Positions 35,560 through 44,507 of a stretch of DNA of 64,000 nt are shown here, piece by piece. Each line of letters starts with the position of its first letter. Position 1 is the first letter of the stretch. Below the pieces are notes generated by a model. It saw only the letters and a list, made by a program, of their open reading frames with translations, did not search any database and was not told the DNA's origin. This DNA is from Stutzerimonas stutzeri (GTDB taxonomy: Bacteria; Pseudomonadota; Gammaproteobacteria; Pseudomonadales; Pseudomonadaceae): positions 236,001-300,000 of the forward strand of contig NZ_CP046902.1 in assembly GCF_009789555.1 (NCBI RefSeq). Reading direction: 5' to 3'. The translations under genes and the position numbers were made by a program.

Positions 35560-35703
35560 CTTTCCCGCGCCGAATGATGGCCAAACGCCCGATTTACGAA
35601 GCACGAACCGGGCCGTTTTTTCGCAAGGCTATCGCTTAACAGCCCTGCATGCGCCCACCCGGCGGGGTACCATGACGCGTTTGAAGCCTGACCGAGGTGA
35701 GCG

Positions 35704-36888
35704 GTGTTGCAGACGGATGTAGTGGTGATCGGTGCCGGTGCGGCAGGGCTCATGTGCGCCTTCACGGCGGCGGCACGGGGGCGCCGGGTGCTGCTGCTCG
35801 ATCATGCCAACAAAGCCGGCAAAAAGATCCTCATGTCGGGCGGCGGTCGCTGTAACTTCACCAATATGTACACGGAGCCGGCCAACTTTCTCTCCGCCAA
35901 TCCGCATTTCTGCAAATCCGCCCTGGCCCGTTATACCCAATGGGATTTCATCGATATGGTCAGCCGTCACGGTGTGCCCTATCACGAGAAGAAACTGGGA
36001 CAACTGTTCTGCGACAACAAGGCCAGCGACATCCTCGACATGCTGCTCGACGAGTGCCAGCGGGCGGGGGTCGATATGCGGCTGAATACCGCCGTGCAGT
36101 CCATCGAACAATCCGCCGATGGCTATCTGTTGCAGAGCAGCGCCGGCGAACTGGTCTGCCAGTCGCTGGTCATCGCCACCGGCGGTCTATCGATCCCGAC
36201 ACTCGGTGCCAGTGGCTTCGGCTATCAGGTTGCGCGGCAGTTCGGCCATCGCGTGCTGCCAACCTGCGCGGGCCTTGTGCCGTTCACCATTACCGAGCCG
36301 CAACTCAAGAGCATATGCGAAGCGCTGTCGGGCACCTCGGTGCAGGACTGTCTGGTCAGCTGCAACGGACAGAGCTTCCGCGAAAACATCCTGTTCACCC
36401 ATCGCGGCCTTTCCGGCCCTGCGATCCTCCAGGTGTCCTCCTACTGGCAACCGGGCGATACCGTCGAAATCAACCTGCTGCCCCATCTGGACCTGGGCCA
36501 GTGGCTGGATGAACAGCGACGCGAACGGCCCAACACCGAGCTGAAGACGCTCCTGGGCGAGCTGTTCACGCGCAAGATGGCGGGCTTGCTTGCCGATCAC
36601 TGGTTCGCCTCCAAGCCGCTGAAACAGTACAGCCCAGGCGAGATCGACGAGGTGGCGCAAAAGCTTGGCAGTTGGCAACTGGTTCCAGCGGGGACCGAAG
36701 GCTATCGCACCGCGGAAGTCACGCTAGGCGGTGTCGATACCCGGGAGGTGTCTTCCAAGACCATGGAATCGCACAAGGCGCCCGGCCTGTACTTCGTGGG
36801 CGAGGTGCTGGATGTCACCGGTCACCTGGGAGGGTTCAATTTCCAGTGGGCCTGGGCGTCCGCCTACGCCGCAGCGCAATACGTGTAG
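35704..36888 (+). CDS. HI0933/YhiN-family flavoprotein
   Basis: 394 residues: N-terminal GAGAAGLMCAF dinucleotide-binding motif, GKKILMSGGGRCNFTN (family hallmark), TGGLSIPTLGASGFGY, and C-terminal GEVLDVTGHLGGFNFQWAWASA closing the FAD site. Family members are FAD-dependent oxidoreductases of unknown substrate (YhiN). Start is GTG with GAGGTG upstream. Monocistronic. Confidence 0.92.
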   Translation: MLQTDVVVIGAGAAGLMCAFTAAARGRRVLLLDHANKAGKKILMSGGGRCNFTNMYTEPANFLSANPHFCKSALARYTQWDFIDMVSRHGVPYHEKKLGQLFCDNKASDILDMLLDECQRAGVDMRLNTAVQSIEQSADGYLLQSSAGELVCQSLVIATGGLSIPTLGASGFGYQVARQFGHRVLPTCAGLVPFTITEPQLKSICEALSGTSVQDCLVSCNGQSFRENILFTHRGLSGPAILQVSSYWQPGDTVEINLLPHLDLGQWLDEQRRERPNTELKTLLGELFTRKMAGLLADHWFASKPLKQYSPGEIDEVAQKLGSWQLVPAGTEGYRTAEVTLGGVDTREVSSKTMESHKAPGLYFVGEVLDVTGHLGGFNFQWAWASAYAAAQYV

Positions 36889-36940
36889 CGCAAGCCCCCG
36901 AGGCTCAGGCCGCGGGGCGTCGGCCACGTCGTTCAGCGGA

Positions 36941-37129
36941 TCACTCGTTGGACAGGTTCGACGGCGGCGAACTTTCGCGCGGGCCGGCCGGGTCGGTTGC
37001 GGTGTTCTGGTATTCCTGTTGGTTTTCGCTGTTGTTGTCCATCGCCGAGGGCTCATCGTCTGGCGAACAGGCGGCGAGCATCAGCGAAAGCGGCAGTACC
37101 GCGGCTACGGCAGTGCGCTTGAATTTCAT
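36941..37129 (-). CDS. Small acidic lipoprotein
   Basis: 62 residues: signal (AAVLPLSLMLAAC) with lipobox LAAC, then a short polar Asn/Ser/Pro-rich tail (SPDDEPSAMDNNSENQQEY). ATG 37129 has GGAG at 7 bp. No family recognised; probably a surface or periplasmic anchor of no enzymatic activity. Lies 61 bp downstream of another lipoprotein gene on the same strand. Confidence 0.75.
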   Translation of the reverse strand: MKFKRTAVAAVLPLSLMLAACSPDDEPSAMDNNSENQQEYQNTATDPAGPRESSPPSNLSNE

Positions 37130-37190
37130 ACGCAATCTCCTGCAAAAGCGACGTCTCGCCAGGCGGCGAGACGTCCGATGGATGGACCGT

Positions 37191-37550
37191 TTACTGCGAG
37201 GCGCCCGTCCCGGTGCCGGTGCTGTTGGGCGCGGTTCCGGCGCCCGACTCGGTGCCCATGCCGCTGCCGTTGTCCGCTGGCGCCGTGTTCATGTCACCGC
37301 TGGGGCCTGTGCCCATTCCGGTGCCTGTACCGGTTTCGGCACCGGCTCCGGTGCCCGTGCCAGTGGTGCCTGGGCCTGCGCCCGTACCGGCACCCGTTCC
37401 GGTATCCGCCGGTGGCGTGGTGGCCGGCGGTGTGGCGGGCTGCTCAGTGGTTGGTTGCGGCGGCATCTCGTCGCGCTCGGGTTCTTCGTCCGGGCCACAA
37501 CCGACCAGCAGCAGGCCCAGAATAGGGGCAGATAAGTAAGCAAGACGCAT
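37191..37550 (-). CDS. Low-complexity Gly/Thr/Pro lipoprotein
   Basis: 119 residues: lipobox LLLVGC, then Pro/Glu-rich and Gly-Thr-Gly-Ala repeats to the end (for example GTGAGTGAGPGTTGTGTGAG). The repeat tract is encoded by a run of GGCACCGG-like units, so length may vary between strains. Start 37550 has a full AAGGAGG at 8 bp. No family recognised. With the next gene it forms a pair of envelope lipoproteins. Confidence 0.75.
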   Translation of the reverse strand: MRLAYLSAPILGLLLVGCGPDEEPERDEMPPQPTTEQPATPPATTPPADTGTGAGTGAGPGTTGTGTGAGAETGTGTGMGTGPSGDMNTAPADNGSGMGTESGAGTAPNSTGTGTGASQ

Positions 37551-37795
37551 AGGGTTCACCTCCTTCAGAGTGAGCCGGCAGTGAGCCGGCGACTTCTTGA
37601 ATCATCAATATCCAAAGAATTGACCCCTGCAACGCCCAAGAGTGCCTTGGCCCGCCAATGTGAGCGTGCCAACGGTGTTGCCTGCGTTCCGGCAATGGCG
37701 CGAAGCGGACGGCTCGATCGACCGCTGACGCCGCGTCCAGATCAGCTCAAGCAAGACGAATTCGAGCGGGCCGGGGGCAGCCCCGGCCCCGGCGT

Positions 37796-38269
37796 TCATG
37801 CAGCCTGGCTGGCGCTGAACTCTTTCTTGAGGCGGTTTCTCAGCTCGGTCATCTGCTCGCCCATTTCTTCCAGCCGGCTCTGACCGAACAACTCACGAGC
37901 CTTGGGAAACATCTCGGACTCTTCCTCCTCGATGTGATGTTCGAGCAGTTCCTTGCACACCTTGACGCGCCCGGAAAACTCGACGGTCGACGGGTCGGTA
38001 ACCTTGAGGTCGGGCAGCACGAGGGAATCCACTGCGCGGTGCTCCTCCTTCGCCTCGTGGTACATCTTCAGTTCTTCCTTGCCGCCGGCTTCCTTATAAG
38101 CGGGATACAGGATCTGCTCCTCGAGCTGGGTGTGAATGGTGATCTCCATTTCCAGCTTCTGCAGCAGCTCGGCGCGGGTCTTGACGGCACGCTCGGTGCT
38201 TTCGCTCAGGCGCGTCAGGATGTCCTTCACTTTTTCGTGATCGTCGATCAACAGGTCAATGGCGTTCAT
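37796..38269 (-). CDS. Hemerythrin-like HHE-domain protein
   Basis: 157 residues forming a four-helix bundle with the di-iron ligand pattern: DDHEKVK near residue 10, ITIHTQLEEQILYP near 45-57, EEHRAVD near 76, and EHHIEEEESEMFP near 110. Bacterial single-domain HHE proteins bind O2 or NO, or carry iron, and are linked to oxidative or nitrosative stress. Cytosolic. Stands alone. Confidence 0.9.
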   Translation of the reverse strand: MNAIDLLIDDHEKVKDILTRLSESTERAVKTRAELLQKLEMEITIHTQLEEQILYPAYKEAGGKEELKMYHEAKEEHRAVDSLVLPDLKVTDPSTVEFSGRVKVCKELLEHHIEEEESEMFPKARELFGQSRLEEMGEQMTELRNRLKKEFSASQAA

Positions 38270-38393
38270 GCGGCTTCCTCATCGCTATCAGGACTTTCGA
38301 AGTCCCAGGCTCTTCGGCCCGGTCGATTCGGCTGTGCCATGCACAGCCGTTTGTGCAGCTGACCGGCCCGCCATGACGGACCGGTCGCTTGGC

Positions 38394-38669
38394 TCAGGCG
38401 TACTCGTAGGTGGGCAGTCCGGTGCGGCTCTGGCTCTGCAACCGGGCGATGGCCGGCGACATGCCAGCCTCGAGTGCCAGGTCGCGGCGTATCGAGCTGA
38501 TTACCCATTCCAGTTGGATCTGGGTCTGGGTCTGTCCCTTGGAAAGGGCGCGTTTGATGACATCCCGATCATTGTTGCGCAGCGTCAGTAGCAGCCCGCC
38601 ATCCGGACGAGGGTTGGTCAGTACTTCGAATTCGGGAAACGCGGCAGCGAGAATTTCAGCGGCGATCAT
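38394..38669 (-). CDS. DUF3509-like small protein
   Basis: 91 residues, no signal or membrane helix. FPEFEVLTNPRPDGGLLLTLRNND followed by VIKRALS and IRRDLALEAG fits what I recall of DUF3509, a family almost confined to Pseudomonas. Function unknown. A CRP/Vfr-like site lies about 90 bp upstream. Confidence 0.75.
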   Translation of the reverse strand: MIAAEILAAAFPEFEVLTNPRPDGGLLLTLRNNDRDVIKRALSKGQTQTQIQLEWVISSIRRDLALEAGMSPAIARLQSQSRTGLPTYEYA

Positions 38670-38755
38670 TATTGTGTACTCCGGTTATGGTCCAGCACCC
38701 ATAGCTAGAGCAGCGTTCGTGCCAACCGCAGCAGATAAATAACAACTCTAAATTC

Positions 38756-38771
38756 AGTGACTTGCGTCACA
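38756..38771. promoter_or_regulatory. CRP/Vfr-like site upstream of the DUF3509 gene
   Basis: AGTGA-CTTGCG-TCACA matches the CRP/Vfr consensus TGTGA-N6-TCACA at nine of ten positions. It lies upstream of the leftward gene starting at 38669, with an AT-rich TATTTA 15-20 bp further on that could be a -10 element. Confidence 0.45.
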
Positions 38772-38776
38772 TAATA

Positions 38777-38800
38777 GCGTTTTGAGCCCATGCAAAACGC
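38777..38800. other. 8-bp hairpin GCGTTTTG/CAAAACGC
   Basis: Perfect 8-bp arms with an 8-nt loop lie between the methyltransferase stop and the CRP-like site. It may end the leftward methyltransferase transcript, though no T tract follows, or it may be an operator. Confidence 0.4.
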
Positions 38801-38873
38801 ATGAAGCTACGTTTTCGCGGCATGCATTCTGCTTTACCGGGTGAACAAACCCGTGGCTTTCGATGTCCGCGCT

Positions 38874-39494
38874 TCAAGCCTTGCGCCAGACGCTGGCGAG
38901 CCAGGGCTGCTGTTCGCGGGGCAGACCTGTCGGTCGGTAAAAGTGTTCCAGTTCGATGAAACCGGCCGATTCCAGTAACCCCTTCCAGGTCGGCCAGTCA
39001 TACCAGGCGCCATAACGTGGCCCGCTCCAACCTTCCTGGTTGTTGCCGCGCGGGTTGGAGCTGAACAGTACGCCCTCACGGCGAAGCGCCGCATGCAGCT
39101 TCAGCAGCACACCCCTTATTTCGCGGCTGGGAACGTGGAACAGCACCGCGTTGGCGAAAATCCCATCGAAGGATTCGGCCGGCAGATCCAGTTCCAGAAG
39201 GTTCTGGTGCAGCACCGGGCAACCGGTATCGGCCCGCGCCATCCGCACGAAGGGTTCGGCCCCGTCCAGCCCGACGGGGGCATGACCACGCGCCGTGAAC
39301 GCCTTGAGGTCCCGCCCGGGACCACATCCTAGGTCGAGGATGCGAAACGGTGGCTCGCCGCCGATATGCCGCAGCAGGGCATCGATATTCTGGCTGACGT
39401 CATGGTCGCGGGTGCCCTCGCGAAAAGCCTCGGCGTTGGCGCGGTAGTCATCCAGGGTGCGATCGGCGATGGCACGGACGTTTTCGTCATTCAT
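38874..39494 (-). CDS. Class I SAM-dependent methyltransferase
   Basis: 206 residues, Methyltransferase_25-like: ILDLGCGPGRDLKAF (motif I), GLDGAEPFVRMA (acidic end of beta-2 absent in the usual place but D present), FDGIFANAVLFHVP (motif II). The substrate is unknown; the small size and YGAWYDWPTW segment resemble Pseudomonas small-molecule methyltransferases. Cytosolic and monocistronic. Confidence 0.88.
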   Translation of the reverse strand: MNDENVRAIADRTLDDYRANAEAFREGTRDHDVSQNIDALLRHIGGEPPFRILDLGCGPGRDLKAFTARGHAPVGLDGAEPFVRMARADTGCPVLHQNLLELDLPAESFDGIFANAVLFHVPSREIRGVLLKLHAALRREGVLFSSNPRGNNQEGWSGPRYGAWYDWPTWKGLLESAGFIELEHFYRPTGLPREQQPWLASVWRKA

Positions 39495-39708
39495 GAGGGG
39501 CCTCCCAAGGTACAGTGGTTGAGCCTAACCGTGCAGGGCCGGCTTGCGAAGGGCCGGCCAATCGCGGTTGCGCCCACGAAAGCTTGCCGAATGACTGCCC
39601 GCGCCTGAACTTGCGTAATGCCGAGACGCTCCAACGTGTTCGTCCCGAGCAGGATTAATTAGCGCTCTGACGCACTACGTTCACCGAAAAACGTCGAGAA
39701 TCGCTCCG

Positions 39709-40086
39709 ATGAGCCAAACACCATCCAAAGTCGTCCTGCTGGTCGAGGACGAACCCCATATCCTTTGCCTGCTGTCCGATTATCTGGCCGACGAAGGCTA
39801 CAAGGTCCTGGAAGCGTCGGATGCCACTCAGGCTTTCGAGATACTGGCAACCAAGCCCCAGCTGGACCTGCTGGTCACCGATTTCAGGCTGCCGGGCGGT
39901 GTTTCCGGTGTGATGATCGCCGAACCGGCGCTCCGGCTGCGTCCGGAACTCAAGGTCATCTTCATCAGCGGCTATCCGATCGAGATTCTCGAGTCCGGCA
40001 GCCCCATCACCCAGTCAGCACCAATCATCGCCAAGCCCTTTTCGCTGGATACGCTACGCAGCCAGATTCAACAACTGCTCACCTGA
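39709..40086 (+). CDS. Stand-alone response-regulator receiver
   Basis: 125 residues, a single receiver: VVLLVEDEPHILCLL acidic pocket, Asp in LLVTDFRLPGGVSG near residue 58, FISGYP and the Lys in IIAKPFSLDTL. No output domain, so it works by protein contact or as a phosphate sink. Hybrid kinases commonly carry such a domain at the C-terminus or use one in trans; a partner is not adjacent here. Confidence 0.9.
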   Translation: MSQTPSKVVLLVEDEPHILCLLSDYLADEGYKVLEASDATQAFEILATKPQLDLLVTDFRLPGGVSGVMIAEPALRLRPELKVIFISGYPIEILESGSPITQSAPIIAKPFSLDTLRSQIQQLLT

Positions 40087-40128
40087 GGTTCAGCCTTGCC
40101 TCGCCCATGGTCGACACCCCATAACGCA

Positions 40129-40153
40129 ACGAGCCCGCACAGGGCGGGCTCGT
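40129..40153. terminator. Hairpin terminator between convergent genes
   Basis: ACGAGCCCGC and GCGGGCTCGT form a 10-bp stem with a 5-nt loop in the 83 bp between the receiver gene and fba, which converge. T content follows on the rightward strand (GGTTTG); it may serve both genes. Confidence 0.75.
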
Positions 40154-40169
40154 GGTTTGCAGCAGCGGC

Positions 40170-41234
40170 TCAGTTGACCTTGGGGTCCAGCTCGCCGCGG
40201 GCGTAGCGCTCGAACATACCTTCCAGTGAGATCGGCTTGATCTTCGAGGCATTGCCGGCAGTGCCGAAGGCCTCGTAGCGGGCGATGCAGATGTCGCGCA
40301 TGGCCGTCACGGTCTTGGCCAGGTACTTGCGCGGGTCGAACTCGCTGGGGTTCTTCGCCATGAATTCGCGAATCGCGCCAGTGGACGCCAGACGCAAATC
40401 GGTGTCGATGTTCACCTTGCGCACGCCGTACTTGATGCCCTCGACGATTTCCTCGACCGGCACACCGTAGGTTTCCTTGATGTCGCCGCCGTACTCATTG
40501 ATGATTTTCAGCCACTCTTGCGGGACCGAAGAGGAACCGTGCATCACCAGGTGGGTATCGGGAATCCGCTGGTGGATTTCCTTGATGCGCTGGATCGACA
40601 AGGTGTCGCCGGTCGGCGGCTTGGTGAACTTGTATGCGCCGTGGCTGGTACCGATGGCAATTGCCAGGGCGTCGACCTTGGTCTTGGCAACGAAGTCGGC
40701 CGCCTCTTCCGGATCGGTCAGCAGTTGGCTGTGATCCAGCGTCCCTTCGGCACCGACGCCGTCTTCTTCACCGGCCATGCCGGTTTCCAGGCTGCCCAGG
40801 CAACCCAGCTCACCTTCCACCGACACACCACAGGCATGGGCGAAGGCGACGGTCTGCTGGGTCACGCGGACGTTGTATTCGTAATCGGACGGCGTCTTGC
40901 CGTCTTCACGCAGCGAGCCGTCCATCATCACCGAGCTGAAGCCCAACTGGATCGAGCGTTGGCAGATGTCCGGGCTGGTGCCGTGATCCTGGTGCATGAC
41001 CACCGGGATGTGCGGGAATTCTTCGATGGCCGCGAGAATCAGATGACGCAGGAAGGGTGCGCCAGCATATTTTCGGGCACCGGCCGAAGCCTGAACGATC
41101 ACCGGGGAGTCGGTCTTGTCGGCCGCTTCCATGATGGCTCGCATCTGCTCGAGGTTGTTCACGTTGAAGGCCGGCACGCCATAGCCGAATTCGGCGGCGT
41201 GGTCGAGCATCTGGCGCATGCTGATGAGTGCCAT
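40170..41234 (-). CDS. fba: Class II fructose-bisphosphate aldolase
   Basis: 354 residues, class II zinc aldolase: VVMHQDHGTSPD (zinc His and catalytic region), GTLDHSQLLTDPEEAADF, LVMHGSSSVPQEW, and RKVNIDTDLRLA phosphate site. It splits or forms fructose 1,6-bisphosphate and, in pseudomonads that lack phosphofructokinase, works mainly in gluconeogenesis. ATG 41234 has AAAGGA upstream. Downstream member of the tktA-epd-pgk carbon block. Confidence 0.97.
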   Translation of the reverse strand: MALISMRQMLDHAAEFGYGVPAFNVNNLEQMRAIMEAADKTDSPVIVQASAGARKYAGAPFLRHLILAAIEEFPHIPVVMHQDHGTSPDICQRSIQLGFSSVMMDGSLREDGKTPSDYEYNVRVTQQTVAFAHACGVSVEGELGCLGSLETGMAGEEDGVGAEGTLDHSQLLTDPEEAADFVAKTKVDALAIAIGTSHGAYKFTKPPTGDTLSIQRIKEIHQRIPDTHLVMHGSSSVPQEWLKIINEYGGDIKETYGVPVEEIVEGIKYGVRKVNIDTDLRLASTGAIREFMAKNPSEFDPRKYLAKTVTAMRDICIARYEAFGTAGNASKIKPISLEGMFERYARGELDPKVN

Positions 41235-41408
41235 GTTTTCCTTTCTCCCGGTCAGGGTCGATTGATCGTGTAAAGCCTGCCGCAGGGGCCGGCGGTATTC
41301 AAGCACCGCGCTATAGGCGCGGCATTGTAGTGGCGGACGCGCCAAAAGCCATCAAACTCTGGCGAAACGCCGCGCATTCGCCTCATGCAAGGCGTCGGCC
41401 GTGGGCGC

Positions 41409-41741
41409 TCAAAGGATAATCAGCGAAGCGCTGCAGCCATGGGCCAGCAGCGTGTCGTCGGCGAGCCTGAAGACCAGCGCCTCGTTGCCTCGGTCGTGGA
41501 AAGCCACAACGCCATCGCTATAGAAAGCACCATGGGTGGCAGGTTCCTTGCGCAGCGTATGAACCTGCTCGCTGTTGCCGATCTTCAGCTCCACTGCCTG
41601 CTTGCCAGCATCGGCGTAGCGCCAGGCGATATTGTCCTGGCTCTGGCATTTCCAACGCACGAACGGCGCGTCGGGGCCGGACTGCCAGTGACCGCAGCCG
41701 CCAAGCAACAGTGCGGCAAACGCAATGAACAGGCCTCTCAT
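41409..41741 (-). CDS. MliC-like lipoprotein (lysozyme inhibitor family)
   Basis: About 110 residues: lipobox LLLGGC and one small beta domain with RWKCQSQDNIAWRYADAGKQAVEL, HGAFYSDGVVAFHDRGNEALVF and a final Cys in LLAHGC. The spacing of the Cys pair and the G-FY...F--G-EA pattern fit MliC/PliC inhibitors of c-type lysozyme, but the key SGxxY loop reads THGAFY, so activity is uncertain. Two tandem ATGs; 41741 is better spaced. Confidence 0.7.
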   Translation of the reverse strand: MRGLFIAFAALLLGGCGHWQSGPDAPFVRWKCQSQDNIAWRYADAGKQAVELKIGNSEQVHTLRKEPATHGAFYSDGVVAFHDRGNEALVFRLADDTLLAHGCSASLIIL

Positions 41742-41769
41742 CATTTCTCCCTGCCTGGCTGCATCGTAT

Positions 41770-41964
41770 TCAAGGGCAATCCCGAGCATCTGCAGCGGTA
41801 CCCAGGGTGGGGTCGCCAGTGCTCTGCATCTGCACGCGCTGGTCGTTCTGTGCCGTCGGGCTTTCCACTGGCGCAGGCATGAACACTTCGCAGGCCGAGT
41901 CCGGCGCATCTCCGGCGCAACCGGCCAATCCGAGGCAGCAAACAGCGATAGCGGCATAACGCAT
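41770..41964 (-). CDS. Small Cys-rich lipoprotein
   Basis: 64 residues: lipobox LGLAGC and a short tail with two more cysteines (SACEVFMP and the C-terminal DCP), which could form a disulfide. ATG 41964 has GGAG at 7 bp. Lies 28 bp upstream of the MliC-like gene in the same direction, between pgk and fba. No family recognised. Confidence 0.75.
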   Translation of the reverse strand: MRYAAIAVCCLGLAGCAGDAPDSACEVFMPAPVESPTAQNDQRVQMQSTGDPTLGTAADARDCP

Positions 41965-42071
41965 GGTGAGTCTCCGTTCCTGATTGGGACAGAACAGAGA
42001 CAGCACCAAACGCCAGGGGTTGCCTTTACCGTTGCGCTTGTTACACCCAGCGGAGCAGTTCCGGTGCGCCC

Positions 42072-43235
42072 TTATCCCTTCGCGCGCTGCTCGAGGATCT
42101 CGACGGCAGGCAGTACCTTGCCCTCGACGAATTCGAGGAACGCACCGCCGCCAGTGGAGATATAGGAAATCTGCTCACCGACGCCGTATTTGTCGATTGC
42201 CGCCAGAGTGTCGCCACCACCGGCGATGGAGAATGCAGGGCTCTCAGCGATGGCCCTGGCCAGCACCTTGGTACCCTCGCCAAACTGGTCGAACTCGAAC
42301 ACGCCGACCGGGCCGTTCCAGAGGATGGTCTTCGAGGATTTCAGCAGCTCGGCAAAATTAGCTGCGGTCTGCGGGCCGATGTCCAGGATCATGTCGTCGT
42401 CCGACACATCGGCGACAGCCTTGACCGTGGCTTCGGCATCCTCGGCGAACGCCTTGGCAACGACCACATCGACCGGCAACGGGACGCTGACCTTGGCGGC
42501 GATGGCCTTGGCAGTGTCGACCAGATCGGCTTCGTACAGGGACTTGCCCACCGGCAAACCGGCGGCGGCGAGGAAGGTATTGGCGATGCCGCCGCCAACG
42601 ATCAACTGATCGCAGACCGTGCTCAGGCTGTTGAGCACATCCAGCTTGGTGGACACCTTGGAACCCGCGACAATCGCCGCCATCGGCTTGGCCGGGCTCT
42701 TCAGCGCCTTGCCCAGTGCGTCCAGCTCGGCAGCCAGCAGCGGACCGGCGCAGGCAACCTTGGCGAACTTGGCTACGCCGTGGGTCGAACCCTGGGCGCG
42801 GTGAGCCGTGCCGAAGGCGTCCATGACGAAGACGTCGCACAGCGCGGCGTATTTGTGCGCCAACGCATCGGCGTTCTTTTTCTCGCCGTCGTTGAAGCGC
42901 ACGTTTTCCAGCAGTACCACCTCACCGGCGCTCACCTGCACGCCCTCCAGGTAGTCCTTGACCAGCGGCACCTCGCGACCGAGCGCCTTGCTCAGATAGT
43001 CAGCGACCGGTTTGAGGCTGTCTTGCTCGCTGTAGACGCCCTCTTCCGGACGGCCGAGGTGCGAGCAGACCAGCACCGCCGCGCCCTTTTCCAGCGCCAG
43101 CCTGATGGTGGGCAGCGAGGCCAGGATGCGTGCATCGCTTTTCACAGCGCCATCCTTCACCGGCACGTTGAGGTCCTCGCGGATCAGCACGCGCTTACCC
43201 TGGAGGTCGAGGTCGGTCATCTTCAAAACGGTCAT
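42072..43235 (-). CDS. pgk: Phosphoglycerate kinase
   Basis: 387 residues, full length. N-domain substrate site (RVLIREDLNVPV, SHLGRPEEG) and C-domain nucleotide site (GGGDTLAAIDKYG, STGGGAFLEFVEGK) are intact. Converts 1,3-bisphosphoglycerate and ADP to 3-phosphoglycerate and ATP, reversibly. ATG 43235 has AAGGA upstream. Between epd and the small lipoprotein genes, 64 bp after epd. Confidence 0.97.
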   Translation of the reverse strand: MTVLKMTDLDLQGKRVLIREDLNVPVKDGAVKSDARILASLPTIRLALEKGAAVLVCSHLGRPEEGVYSEQDSLKPVADYLSKALGREVPLVKDYLEGVQVSAGEVVLLENVRFNDGEKKNADALAHKYAALCDVFVMDAFGTAHRAQGSTHGVAKFAKVACAGPLLAAELDALGKALKSPAKPMAAIVAGSKVSTKLDVLNSLSTVCDQLIVGGGIANTFLAAAGLPVGKSLYEADLVDTAKAIAAKVSVPLPVDVVVAKAFAEDAEATVKAVADVSDDDMILDIGPQTAANFAELLKSSKTILWNGPVGVFEFDQFGEGTKVLARAIAESPAFSIAGGGDTLAAIDKYGVGEQISYISTGGGAFLEFVEGKVLPAVEILEQRAKG

Positions 43236-43299
43236 GTGATCTTCCTTAAATTTCAAGAACGGCGATGTTGTCGAGTCGAAGCCAGCGAGGCACAGCTGG

Positions 43300-44346
43300 C
43301 TACGCGCGGTGGGCGACGCGCAGATAATGTTCGGCCACCTCGAGCATGCGGTTGGCGAACCCCCATTCGTTGTCGAACCAGGCCAGCAGGTTAACCAGCC
43401 GCGGGCCGGAAGCACGCGTCAGGCTGCCATCGACGATCGCCGAATGCGGGTCGTGATTGAAGTCGCAACTGGCATGGGGCAGCTCGGTGTACGCGAGCAG
43501 GCCTTTCAACGGACCGGATTGCGCGGCGTCCCGCAGGATATGGTTGATCGTCTGTGCGTCGGTATCACGGGCCATCTGCAGGGTGATATCCAGGCAGGAC
43601 ACGTTCACCGTCGGCACCCGCACGGCTTTGGCCTGAATCCGCCCCGAGAGTTCCGGCAACAGCCGCTCGATACCGCGAGCGAGGCCGGTCGAGACAGGAA
43701 TCACTGACTGGAAGGCCGAACGCGTACGACGCAAGTCGTCGTGGTGATAGGCGTCGATCACCGGCTGGTCGTTCATCGCCGAGTGAATCGTGGTGATCGA
43801 GACGTAGTCGAGCCCGATGGCGTCGTTGAGCAGCTTGAGCAGCGGCACGCCGCAATTGGTGGTGCACGAGGCGTTCGAGACCAGGCGCTCGGTGCCGGTC
43901 AACTGCTGATGATTGATACCCATCACCACCGTCGCGTCGACATCGGTGGCGCCACTCATGGGCTGTGAAAACAGCACGCGCGGCACACCGGCATCGAGGA
44001 AGCGCTGTCCACCGGCGCGCGTGTTGTAGGCGCCGGAACATTCCAGCACCAGGTCCACGCCCAGGGCGCGCCAGTCGACCGCTTCGGGCGCCGACTGGCG
44101 CAGCACGTTCACGCAGTGACCGTTGAGGTGCAGACAGCTGCCTTCGGCGCTGACCTCTCCGGGGAAGCGGCCATGAGTGGAGTCGAAGCGGGTGAGGTAT
44201 TCCAGACTGGCCATGTCGGCCAGGTCGTTGAGTGCCACGACCTCGAAATCGAATGCCGCATTGCGTTCATGAAAGGCACGCAGCACACAGCGACCGATGC
44301 GGCCGTATCCGTTCAGGGCGACGCGGTATGGAAGAGTTCGGGACAT
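43300..44346 (-). CDS. epd: Erythrose-4-phosphate/glyceraldehyde-3-phosphate dehydrogenase family (Epd)
   Basis: 348 residues: NGYGRIGRCVLRAFHE at the N-terminus, catalytic SNASCTTNCGVPLLK and AWFDNEWGFANRML at the C-terminus. Position between tktA and pgk and overall sequence point to Epd, which oxidises erythrose 4-phosphate to 4-phosphoerythronate for pyridoxal phosphate synthesis, rather than to glycolytic GapA. ATG 44346 is the only one giving the usual N-terminus; upstream start codons lack support. Confidence 0.9.
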   Translation of the reverse strand: MSRTLPYRVALNGYGRIGRCVLRAFHERNAAFDFEVVALNDLADMASLEYLTRFDSTHGRFPGEVSAEGSCLHLNGHCVNVLRQSAPEAVDWRALGVDLVLECSGAYNTRAGGQRFLDAGVPRVLFSQPMSGATDVDATVVMGINHQQLTGTERLVSNASCTTNCGVPLLKLLNDAIGLDYVSITTIHSAMNDQPVIDAYHHDDLRRTRSAFQSVIPVSTGLARGIERLLPELSGRIQAKAVRVPTVNVSCLDITLQMARDTDAQTINHILRDAAQSGPLKGLLAYTELPHASCDFNHDPHSAIVDGSLTRASGPRLVNLLAWFDNEWGFANRMLEVAEHYLRVAHRA

Positions 44347-44507
44347 TCGCGGCTCGTCTTGGGCGAGCTGGAAGGGAAGCGGAAAGCTGGAAATGGTCCG
44401 TGCCGCCGCCACTCCAGTCCCGAGCCCTTTCAGCTGCTGTGATCCCTCAAACCTGAGCCGGGCAGCATCTACACCAGGCGTCCCGCATCAGGCTTGCAGC
44501 TTGCTTA

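Noticed and set aside
41306..41329. CCGCGC/GCGCGG hairpin with adjacent TACAAT as fba promoter/leader element
   Set aside because: The -10-like element has no -35 at proper distance; hairpin short. Kept only as a note.
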